Under the pieces are notes generated by a model, which worked only from the letters and a program-made list of their open reading frames with translations, ran no database searches and was not told the DNA's origin. A stretch of DNA of 64,000 nucleotides from Candidatus Amarolinea dominans (GTDB lineage Bacteria; Chloroflexota; Anaerolineae; SSC4; Amarolineaceae). Shown here one piece after another: positions 20,021-26,906 of this stretch. Numbering within the stretch: the first letter of the stretch is position 1; each line of letters begins with the position of its first letter. The stretch is taken from contig JADJYJ010000003.1 in NCBI GenBank assembly GCA_016719785.1, forward strand, positions 248,001 to 312,000. The letters run 5' to 3'. The position numbers were made by a program, and so were the translations under genes.

Positions 20021-20102
20021 GCAGCCTCCGGGCGACCTCTTGCGCTGCGGAGCAGCGCAAAAGGTCGCTGCAACGAGTGCAGAGCGTCCCTGCGGAGGCT
20101 GC
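20021..20102 (+). other. Structured palindromic element (three-way junction)
   Basis: The outer stem GCAGCCTCCG (20021-20030) pairs with CGGAGGCTGC (20093-20102). Inside it, GCGACCT plus TTGCGCTGC (20032-20048) pair with GCAGCGCAA plus AGGTCGC (20052-20068) over 16 of 17 positions with a GGA loop. A small TGCA-ACGAG-TGCA hairpin follows. It starts 10 bases after the clostripain gene. It may be a termination or mRNA-stability structure, or a dispersed palindromic element; there is no T-run. Confidence 0.6.
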
Positions 20103-20285
20103 TGCTAGTCGGCGCGGCGTTTGTCGTTGTCGCCCTCGATGAGCAAGAGACGTTGATTGACCTGTTCATAGATGGAACAAAGACGCTGCACAAATGTGAA
20201 TTCTGGTGACAAAATCGTGACTGCGCAGGCTACCCAGGATAGGCAGGATTCACAGGATTTTTGGCCCTTTATGCCGATTGTCGTG

Positions 20286-20362
20286 CGCACCGCAAGGCGA
20301 GAATCCTGTTCATCCTGTCAATCCTGTCCAAACTGGCGCGCCGGGTTAGCAGTTACCATACT
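20286..20362 (+). repeat. Upstream part of the portable promoter module, copy 3
   Basis: Third near-identical copy of the 77-bp repeat seen at 556 and 10105. Just upstream, at about 20230-20262, is an inverted partner with AGGCAGGATTCACAGGATT, the reverse complement of the ATCCTGT array, so this copy can form a long hairpin. Confidence 0.8.
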
Positions 20363-20420
20363 TGTATCGGTTTTATATCGGTCAGGGGCTTGACACGCGG
20401 GCGCCTTTGGGGTTTACTTA
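20363..20420 (+). promoter_or_regulatory. TGTATCG direct-repeat promoter, copy D
   Basis: TGTATCG lies at 20363-20369 and TATATCG (one change) at 20374-20380. TTGACA is at 20390-20395 and TTTACT at 20413-20418 after a 17-bp spacer. It drives the gene at 20545. Confidence 0.78.
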
Positions 20421-20494
20421 GCGCAGCCATCATCGGGTAAGTTCCAGAACCTGTAGCACGTTAGGCGCCGTCTCCAAAATGGCGCAGCAGTGTA

Positions 20495-20544
20495 TGGAGG
20501 ACAATGGAGGACAATGGAGGACAATGGAGGACAATGGAGGACAT
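20495..20544 (+). promoter_or_regulatory. Five tandem 10-bp units, each containing a Shine-Dalgarno core
   Basis: The unit TGGAGGACAA is repeated so that GGAGG starts at 20496, 20506, 20516, 20526 and 20536, ending four bases before the ATG at 20545. Each junction also creates an ATG. The array can therefore offer several ribosome-binding sites and several start codons in changing frames. Slippage in the array could tune or switch expression of the downstream gene. Confidence 0.85.
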
Positions 20545-21045
20545 ATGAACGCTTTCAATGGTAGACAGATCTCTGCGCTCTCTTCTGATCGGTTGTACCG
20601 TGTGTTTTTCGATCAGGGCGAGGCCTTCTTCATCCAGATTGGCGGCCAAAGTTTTGGGCAGGCAATCGCCGTCCAATTCGGCCTGCTGGGCATGTTGATT
20701 TATGCTCCCTTCCAACGCAGAGCACAAGCGAAACTCGAGGCCAAGATCAGAGACCTCGACATGCAGCCGCCGAGCGCGCTCCTGGCCGCGGGGAAGCATA
20801 ACTTCCGCGCGTTTATTTCGGACCTCGAGAGTTCCAGCCTGCAGGCCGCTCCTGCGCTTGGTGGTCACGGTCGGCACCTGGGGCGTTGGATTCTGCAGTT
20901 GCGCGGGCAGAAGCCAATGACCCTGCAACTGGAGACCGAAGATGATATGCGCCGCGCCTTCGAGACACTCCCGTCCGCCATCAGCACGCACGTCAACCAG
21001 GTGGCGTGGGATACCGCCAAGGGCAAATTCGTCAAGACCGTGTGA
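20545..21045 (+). CDS. Hypothetical protein behind a tandem Shine-Dalgarno array
   Basis: I start at the ATG at 20545 (MNAFNGRQISALSSDRLYR), giving 166 aa. An in-frame upstream ATG at 20479 would translate the 10-bp repeat array itself (Met-Glu-Asp-Asn-Gly-Gly) and add 22 residues; this is less likely but possible. There is no signal peptide. One hydrophobic stretch (AIAVQFGLLGMLIYAPF) may touch a membrane, and the remainder is mixed alpha/beta with charged segments (RRAQAKLEAKIRDLDMQ). The C-terminus, VAWDTAKGKFVKTV, looks complete. I do not recognise a family. It is controlled by the TGTATCG promoter with a leader of about 125 bases. Confidence 0.7.
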   Translation: MNAFNGRQISALSSDRLYRVFFDQGEAFFIQIGGQSFGQAIAVQFGLLGMLIYAPFQRRAQAKLEAKIRDLDMQPPSALLAAGKHNFRAFISDLESSSLQAAPALGGHGRHLGRWILQLRGQKPMTLQLETEDDMRRAFETLPSAISTHVNQVAWDTAKGKFVKTV

Positions 21046-21386
21046 CGGCAGCACGCGCGCCCTATGTTGACTGAGAACGCCTGCGCGAAAAGACAAAAGG
21101 CTCATGTCTAGCACGTTTGTCTTACGGTGGGTTGTGACCATGTCGTCATTCACCAACCCATCGATCTGTCTAACGGAAATGCCGCAAGCTTTCAGGCGCG
21201 GTTCCCTACTCCACCTTCGCCAATTGACCACGCGCAGAGGCGGCAAAAGACAACGTTATCTGGGGACAGGCACGCGTACCGCCGTTGGCGGAAGTTTCCA
21301 CTCGGGCCTCAAGCCGACCCGCGGGACTGGCGCCTAACCAGCCGCTGCAGTTGACGACTCCCGACTCAAGCCGTACGGTGATAATC
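21046..21386. other. Intergenic stretch with no recognisable gene
   Basis: No reading frame with a ribosome-binding site or recognisable family is seen on either strand. A GCCTAAC half-site at about 21333-21339 is noted under rejected items. The next recognisable signal is promoter copy E at 21387. Confidence 0.5.
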
Positions 21387-21440
21387 TGTATCACCTTTGT
21401 ATCGGTCATGGGCTTCCAATCGAGAGTTCCGTTGTTTACT
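21387..21440 (+). promoter_or_regulatory. TGTATCG direct-repeat promoter, copy E
   Basis: TGTATCA lies at 21387-21393 and TGTATCG at 21398-21404, again 11 bp apart. TTCCAA (-35-like) is at 21414-21419 and TTTACT at 21435-21440. The distance from heptamer to TTTACT is 31 bp instead of 33, so this is the most diverged of the six good copies. The ATG of the next gene is only 33 bases downstream of the -10 box. Confidence 0.7.
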
Positions 21441-21473
21441 TGCTTGATATCAGATCGACAGGAGATACACACC

Positions 21474-21998
21474 ATGTTCAAGCATTCTCCCAGCGGCAAC
21501 CCCGCCTTACTGGGCTTTGTGACGTTGTCTGCTGTGTTGCTCATTCAGACCTTTCACGCGTCTGAGCACGTGGCGCAGATGGTGCAGCGCTATGTCCTAC
21601 ATCTCAATCGCGCGCCTGGGCTGTTGGGCGCATGGTTCGACCTGGAGTGGGTCCATCTGATCTACAATACGGCGCTCCTGGTCGCCCTGATAGCTGTGGT
21701 GGTCGTCTATCGTCGCAACCCTGGCATGTGGCGCCACAGCGATCTGGCCGTGACGATGCTGTATTTTGTGCTCATCTTTCAGGGGTACCACACATTGGAG
21801 CACGTGGTGCGCGTGAGTCAGTATCTCCAGCACGTGCCGATCCCAACGCCCGGCATCCTTGGCCGATTGTTTCCCATCCTGGAACTGCACTTTTGGTTCA
21901 ATGCTGTAGTCACCATCGCCATTCTAATGGCCTACCTGGGGTTCCAGCCCTGGCGTCCATTCTTACACCGGCCAACCGTGGCGGCACCCACAGCTTGA
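21474..21998 (+). CDS. Small polytopic membrane protein of unknown function
   Basis: 174 aa, starting at the ATG at 21474 with AGGAG about 9 bases before it. Four hydrophobic segments are visible: ALLGFVTLSAVLLIQTF, LIYNTALLVALIAVVVVY, LAVTMLYFVLIFQGY and WFNAVVTIAILMAYLGF. Histidines sit at membrane edges in a recurring pattern (TFHASEHVAQ, GYHTLEHVVRVSQY, ELHFWFN), which could bind metal or heme; that is inference. I do not recognise a family. It is followed 13 bases later by a 48-aa membrane peptide gene and then by the giant dockerin protein gene, all on the plus strand behind one TGTATCG promoter. Confidence 0.8.
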   Translation: MFKHSPSGNPALLGFVTLSAVLLIQTFHASEHVAQMVQRYVLHLNRAPGLLGAWFDLEWVHLIYNTALLVALIAVVVVYRRNPGMWRHSDLAVTMLYFVLIFQGYHTLEHVVRVSQYLQHVPIPTPGILGRLFPILELHFWFNAVVTIAILMAYLGFQPWRPFLHRPTVAAPTA

Positions 21999-22011
21999 CG
22001 AGGAAATCGCT

Positions 22012-22158
22012 ATGCTCTACTCGACCCTACTCCACGCCGGCGAACAGGGTCCGCTGGGCGTTGTCGTCATCATCTTTCTGCTGGTAGCTGCGATCATCGC
22101 GCTACTGGCAGCGTTGCGCACCCCGCGCCTGCCCCAATACCAAGAGCGGGACCAATAG
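22012..22158 (+). CDS. 48-aa single-span membrane peptide
   Basis: A short gene with GAGGAAA seven bases before the ATG at 22012 and a stop at 22156-22158. It encodes one hydrophobic span (GVVVIIFLLVAAIIALLAAL) flanked by a short N-terminus and a charged tail ending QYQERDQ. It sits 13 bases after the four-span membrane gene and 25 bases before the giant protein gene, so it is probably part of the same transcript, perhaps as a small subunit of the histidine-rich membrane protein. The function is unknown. Confidence 0.65.
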   Translation: MLYSTLLHAGEQGPLGVVVIIFLLVAAIIALLAALRTPRLPQYQERDQ

Positions 22159-22183
22159 CGTCTCTCCCGTCCTGGAGGATACC

Positions 22184-25100
22184 ATGGATCATCTACCTGT
22201 CACACGTCCTCTTGCACAATGGATCATCGCCGGCATCTTGGTCGCAAGCCTGCTGATCCTCTTCCTGGCCCTGCGCCTGCCCAAGGTTGCGTCGCTCCGA
22301 CCCTCGGCGCGACGTTCGCCGTCGAAGCGCATTGGCCTCATGCTGATCGCGCTGATTCCGATCCTGTCGGCGATCCTGATGTGGCCCGTCATGCGTCCGT
22401 CACCCCATGACCTGCGCAATTGGCGCTCTCTCGTGCCGGAGTGGATGGTCCAGGGTTTTGTGTTGACCGGCCTGGCCGCTGCGCCGCTGACCCCCATCAA
22501 CCCGGACGTGTCTGGTGACGGCCAGGTGGATGTCGACGATGTCCAGCAGGTCGCCGCCTGCTGGATGCTCGCGCCCGGCACGCCTAGTTGCCGATCGGCG
22601 CTCGACCTCAACCACGACAGCGCCATCGACATGCTCGACATCAGCCTGGTGACCGGGGCTTGGGGGCGTTCTTTCACGCGCCTGGTGGAGAGCAGTCCCA
22701 TGAACGGCGAGACCGGCGTGGGTGTGCTGCGGGAGACGATCCTGCGCTTCAGCGCGCCGCTGGACCCAGCCGGCGTGGTCGAGTCCAACTTTGCCGTGCA
22801 ATTCGGCGGCCAGTCGATCGCGCGACGCCTGTACCTGTCGGCCGACGAAAAGACGGTGACGATTTTTTACGACCAGGTGCTGCCGGCCAGCGCCCGCGTG
22901 CGCGTGACGATCAACGGTGACGCCTTGGCTGACGCGCAGGGCTACGCCATCGACGTGGACGGCGACGGCGTGCTCGGCGGCACAGGCATCATCGATTTCG
23001 ATACGCTGACTCTGACCACCATCCCCGGCACTGTGGTTTGTGGCCGCGTCTTTGCGTCAGAATTAGAGCCTGTACCAGGTGGCGGGTCGATCAACGTTCC
23101 GCTGGAAGGCGCCCGGATCACCGTCGACGGCAGCAACGGCGCCATGGATGCCTTCACCGACAACCAGGGCAACTTCTGCCTCGATCCTGCGCCTGCCGGC
23201 AGCTTCTTCGTGCACATCGACGGTCGCGAGGCCACGAATCCGATCCCCCCAGGCAGCTATTATCCCTACGTCGGCAAGGAATGGCAGTCCGTGCCCGGCC
23301 AGAGCTCGAACATCGGCGACATCTATCTGCCACTGGTGCCGCAGGGCACGCTGCAAAACGTCAGCGCCACGCAGCCGGTCACGATCACCTTTGCGCCGTC
23401 GGTGTTGGCGCAGCATCCCGAGTTCGCCGGCATAGAGATCGTCGTCCCGGCCAACAACCTCTTCGCCAATAACGGCACGCGAGGCGGCCAAGTGGGCATA
23501 GCCCCTGTGCCGCCGGATCGCCTGCCAAGCCCGCTGCCGCCAGACCTGAATTTCCCGATTGTCATTACGGTCCAGACGGATGCTCCGGAGAACTTCGACC
23601 TGCCGGTACCGATCTGCTTCCCCAACCTGCCTGACCCAATCAGCGGACAGCCGTTGCCACCGGGCTCCAAGAGCGCTCTGTGGAGCTTCAGTCATGATAT
23701 CGGTGACTGGACCATCGCTGGTTCCATGACCGTCAGTGCGGACGGCACATTGGTTTGTACCGACTCTGGCTATGGTATCCTTCAGCCAGGCTGGCACGGT
23801 ACCCAACCCGGCTCGTCTGCCGACGGAGGTCCGCTAGGCGACGGCGGCCCCCCGCCTTGTGGTAATGATAATGGCGGCGCAGGGGGTGAGACTTGTGAGC
23901 CAAGGCCCGGCTGGGATCCTAACGAGCATTTTAACGGTTGCGGCCCCGACGGTTGGGACTACGCAGTCCCGGACAATCCCATGCTTGTCGTGAATCCCGG
24001 TTCCCTCGGTAATCCGGCTTGTACTGGCTTTGCTTGGCAGGCCTCCTTCTTCGACGCCTGCAAAGGCCATGACATCGGATATTCAACTTGCAACCAACCC
24101 AAAGGCAACACCGACTCTGAGTTCTTGTCGAACATGCTGGCAGCTTGCCAGTGTTACTTAGCTCTACCATTACCGCAGCCGATATCCTATGGCGAATGCG
24201 TCGTTCTGGCATACGCGTACCACGCGGCTGTTAGCAATGGTGGTACAGATGCTTATCGAGACGCACAGAACGACGCATGTGAATGTACACCACCCGACGA
24301 CGGGCACTGCCAGGTTGGTGCGGGTGATGATGAACATATCGGACTAGATATCATCTCCAGCCGCGTTTCTGGCGGGGCAGAGTTGGAGTGCACACTGGAT
24401 TCACTGGCAGGCATCAACGGCGTGGCCTTGGGCGTAGACAAGTCAGCCTGTAGCCCTGATTCTGCGCCCATGCAATTGGAGACAGGATTGCATTACTACA
24501 GTGTCACGAATCGAGACACGGGCGAAGTTGTGCGCCGGGGCATCACCGGCCGCCAGGGCATTGCCTTTGACAACCTGATCCTGGCGCCGAACACCAATTA
24601 CACCTTGGATGTGTTGCAGGCTGCATCATTGCGCTACGGCACACTTGACTTCACGACAGGTTTCAATGGCTCCCGGACTACGCTATCGACAATTTGGTTG
24701 AAGCATCCGAACAGTTGGGATCTAGATGGGGACGGGCTTCACGATGTGGGTGAATACATCATGGGTACCGAGCTATTCCAAGCCGACTCTGACGGTGACG
24801 GCGTGCCCGACGGCGCCGAAGTGCGGCAAGGCCAGGACCCATTGAGTGGCGTTTCGGCCATCACTGGTATCATCGCCACAGCCGACACCCCTGGCACCGC
24901 CGTGGACGTCTGCGCTCTCAACGACATCGCGGCTGTGGCCGATTCGGCTGCCGGCGTCTCGGTGTTCAATGTCTTCAGCGGCATGGATCCCACGATCATC
25001 GCCCAAGTCGACACACCGGGCAGCGCGACCGCGGTGGCCTGCGCACCAAACCGAATCGCCGTGGCCGACGGCGCCACTGGCCTGGCGATCATCGACACTG

Positions 25101-25504
25101 CCGACCCGCCGGCAGCCTCCATCCTACACCAGGTCGACCTGGGCGGCCCGGTCACCGCCGTGGCAACAGCCAGCAACCTGGTCTATGCCAGTACCAGCAC
25201 CGGCCGGGTTGTAGCCGTCGATATGAACAGCGGCGCAGTGCTAGCTTCGCTAACAGTGCCGGGTGCCGTGCAGGACGTGGCCCTGGGTGGAGATTACCTT
25301 TACGCGCTGACTGTCGGCAAGCTTTACGCCGTCGATCTGCGCACTTTCCAAACAATGGGTGAGGCTAACTCCCCCGGGCTACGTGGGCGCCGGAGGCCGG
25401 CGATTGCGTCTGTTTGTCGGCGGAGACGTGGCTTACGCGGTGCATACACGTGGCTACAACACCTTCAACCTGAACGACCCAGCTCATCCGGTCATAATAG
25501 CTAA
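22184..25504 (+). CDS. Giant surface protein, N-terminal part: dockerin-like, PLA2-like and propeller domains
   Basis: The 5' part of a gene that originally ran to about 29333. Two hydrophobic segments near the N-terminus (WIIAGILVASLLILFLAL, LMLIALIPILSAILMW) anchor it. Two dockerin-like calcium loops follow (DVSGDGQVDVDDV, LDLNHDSAIDMLDI), then a Big_5-type Ig domain and a carboxypeptidase-regulatory-like domain. Around residues 580-700 is a phospholipase-A2-like module: NGCGPDGW, then FFDACKGHDIGYSTC with the His629-Asp630 pair. Thrombospondin-type calcium repeats (DLDGDGLHDVGE, DSDGDGVPDGAE) and LVIVD-like propeller strands come next. The frame is broken at a CCCCC run near 25372, where one extra C shifts reading from the true frame into a short tail. 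Expected location: outside the cell, membrane-tethered. Confidence 0.82.
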   Translation: MDHLPVTRPLAQWIIAGILVASLLILFLALRLPKVASLRPSARRSPSKRIGLMLIALIPILSAILMWPVMRPSPHDLRNWRSLVPEWMVQGFVLTGLAAAPLTPINPDVSGDGQVDVDDVQQVAACWMLAPGTPSCRSALDLNHDSAIDMLDISLVTGAWGRSFTRLVESSPMNGETGVGVLRETILRFSAPLDPAGVVESNFAVQFGGQSIARRLYLSADEKTVTIFYDQVLPASARVRVTINGDALADAQGYAIDVDGDGVLGGTGIIDFDTLTLTTIPGTVVCGRVFASELEPVPGGGSINVPLEGARITVDGSNGAMDAFTDNQGNFCLDPAPAGSFFVHIDGREATNPIPPGSYYPYVGKEWQSVPGQSSNIGDIYLPLVPQGTLQNVSATQPVTITFAPSVLAQHPEFAGIEIVVPANNLFANNGTRGGQVGIAPVPPDRLPSPLPPDLNFPIVITVQTDAPENFDLPVPICFPNLPDPISGQPLPPGSKSALWSFSHDIGDWTIAGSMTVSADGTLVCTDSGYGILQPGWHGTQPGSSADGGPLGDGGPPPCGNDNGGAGGETCEPRPGWDPNEHFNGCGPDGWDYAVPDNPMLVVNPGSLGNPACTGFAWQASFFDACKGHDIGYSTCNQPKGNTDSEFLSNMLAACQCYLALPLPQPISYGECVVLAYAYHAAVSNGGTDAYRDAQNDACECTPPDDGHCQVGAGDDEHIGLDIISSRVSGGAELECTLDSLAGINGVALGVDKSACSPDSAPMQLETGLHYYSVTNRDTGEVVRRGITGRQGIAFDNLILAPNTNYTLDVLQAASLRYGTLDFTTGFNGSRTTLSTIWLKHPNSWDLDGDGLHDVGEYIMGTELFQADSDGDGVPDGAEVRQGQDPLSGVSAITGIIATADTPGTAVDVCALNDIAAVADSAAGVSVFNVFSGMDPTIIAQVDTPGSATAVACAPNRIAVADGATGLAIIDTADPPAASILHQVDLGGPVTAVATASNLVYASTSTGRVVAVDMNSGAVLASLTVPGAVQDVALGGDYLYALTVGKLYAVDLRTFQTMGEANSPGLRGRRRPAIASVCRRRRGLRGAYTWLQHLQPERPSSSGHNS

Positions 25505-26906
25505 TGGCGGTACGAACCAGTTTGGGTGGAAACAGATCGTAGCCAGCGGTTCTGGCCTGGGTGTGGCAGCCGTCGGCCCCAACAGCACCAACGATGGGCC
25601 GCACAACGTTTCACTCTACGACGTCAGCGATCCGGCGCAGACCAACGTCTTCCTCACGGAGTTTCCAACGCCAGGCCTGGCGGCCGCGGTTTCGATCTAC
25701 AATGGCCAGGCCTTCGTGGCCGACAGCCAGGCCGGCCTGCAGGTCATCAACTACTTGGCTTACGATAACCAGGGCGCAGCGCCTACGATCAGCCTTTCCA
25801 CCAACTTCGCGCCGGGTGTGGCCGAGGAAGGCCAGATCATGCGCGTGTCGGCCAACGTCGACGACGACGTGCAGGTGCGCAATGTCGAATTCTACGTCGA
25901 CGGCGTGCGACAGGTCGCCGACGGCAACTTCCCCTTCGAGCACCGCTTCGTGACCCCGCTGATCGCCCAACAGCCGAGTTTTACGCTGCGGGCTCGCGCC
26001 AGCGATACCGGCGGCAATATCGCCGAGACAAGCATCACGACCGTCACCTTGACCGTAGACGCCACCCCACCGCAAGCGACGCGTACCTCGCCACCAGATG
26101 GCAGCCGTTTTGGCTTGAACACGGTCACAACACTTTCAGCCACCTTCAGCGAGCCCATCGATCCAGCCACCCTGACCGCTAACACCTTCCAGTTGTTCTC
26201 AGCCGGCCCGGATGGGCAGCCAGGTACAGCGGACGACGTCCCAGTGACCGGTGGTGTTCTCTCGTTCAACTCTGACACGAGAACGGCATTCCTGACCTTC
26301 AGTGCGCCGCTGGGTTCCGAACGGTATCGCGCTATCTTGACGACCGGTATCACCGACCTCGCCGGCAATCCCCTGACAGCAAGCCGAGTTTGGTCGTTTG
26401 ACGTCGCCATCCCCGTCTACTGGGATGGCGGCGGCAATGGTACGGCATGGAGCGACCCGCTGAACTGGAGCATCAACGCATTGCCCGGGCCCAACGACAT
26501 CGTGATCATTGACGTGGCCGGCACGGTGACGGTGACCCACGCTTCGGGCACTACTAGCATCTTCAGCTTGCAGAGCCAGGAGCCGATCCGCCTGACCGGC
26601 GGCACGCTCAGCATTGCCGACCAATCGACGATCAACGCCAGGTTCGTCCAAAGCAATGGCACGTTGGACGGAGCGGCCACGGTGACGGTGAACGGAGCGT
26701 TGAGTTGGAGCGGTGGAACCATGAGCGGCAGCGGGCGGACGGTGGCCCAATGGCCCACTGACCCTCGACGGCCAGGTCAAGTACCTGGACAGGCGCACCC
26801 TGGACATTGCGTCTGGCGCGACGTGGTCGGGCGCCAATCCCATCGGGACAAGCACCGGCGCCGTGATCAACGTGCTGCCGGGCGTCACCTTCGACATTCA
26901 GAATGA
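25359..26906 (+). CDS. Giant surface protein, middle part (continuation after frameshift)
   Basis: This frame continues the propeller directly from the CCCCC slip near 25372 (YVGAGGRRLRLFVGGDVAYAV, HPVIIANGGTNQFGWKQIV), so the apparent start here is not a real start codon. It then carries an Ig-like domain (VRNVEFYVDGVRQVADGNFP), a Big_5 domain (PPDGSRFGLNTVTTLSATFS) and the beginning of a G8/autotransporter-like beta-solenoid (YWDGGGNGTAWSDPLNWS). At 26746 an extra C in GGCCCAATGG, absent from the third and fourth copies of the tandem repeat, shifts the frame again and ends this segment with a meaningless tail. Confidence 0.75.
   Translation: MRLTPPGYVGAGGRRLRLFVGGDVAYAVHTRGYNTFNLNDPAHPVIIANGGTNQFGWKQIVASGSGLGVAAVGPNSTNDGPHNVSLYDVSDPAQTNVFLTEFPTPGLAAAVSIYNGQAFVADSQAGLQVINYLAYDNQGAAPTISLSTNFAPGVAEEGQIMRVSANVDDDVQVRNVEFYVDGVRQVADGNFPFEHRFVTPLIAQQPSFTLRARASDTGGNIAETSITTVTLTVDATPPQATRTSPPDGSRFGLNTVTTLSATFSEPIDPATLTANTFQLFSAGPDGQPGTADDVPVTGGVLSFNSDTRTAFLTFSAPLGSERYRAILTTGITDLAGNPLTASRVWSFDVAIPVYWDGGGNGTAWSDPLNWSINALPGPNDIVIIDVAGTVTVTHASGTTSIFSLQSQEPIRLTGGTLSIADQSTINARFVQSNGTLDGAATVTVNGALSWSGGTMSGSGRTVAQWPTDPRRPGQVPGQAHPGHCVWRDVVGRQSHRDKHRRRDQRAAGRHLRHSE

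Noticed and set aside
20460..21340. GTTAGGC (20460-20466) before and GCCTAAC (about 21333-21339) after the gene at 20545, like integron attC half-sites.
   Set aside because: The complementary halves needed for a real attC hairpin are missing on both sides, and no integrase or cassette array is seen.
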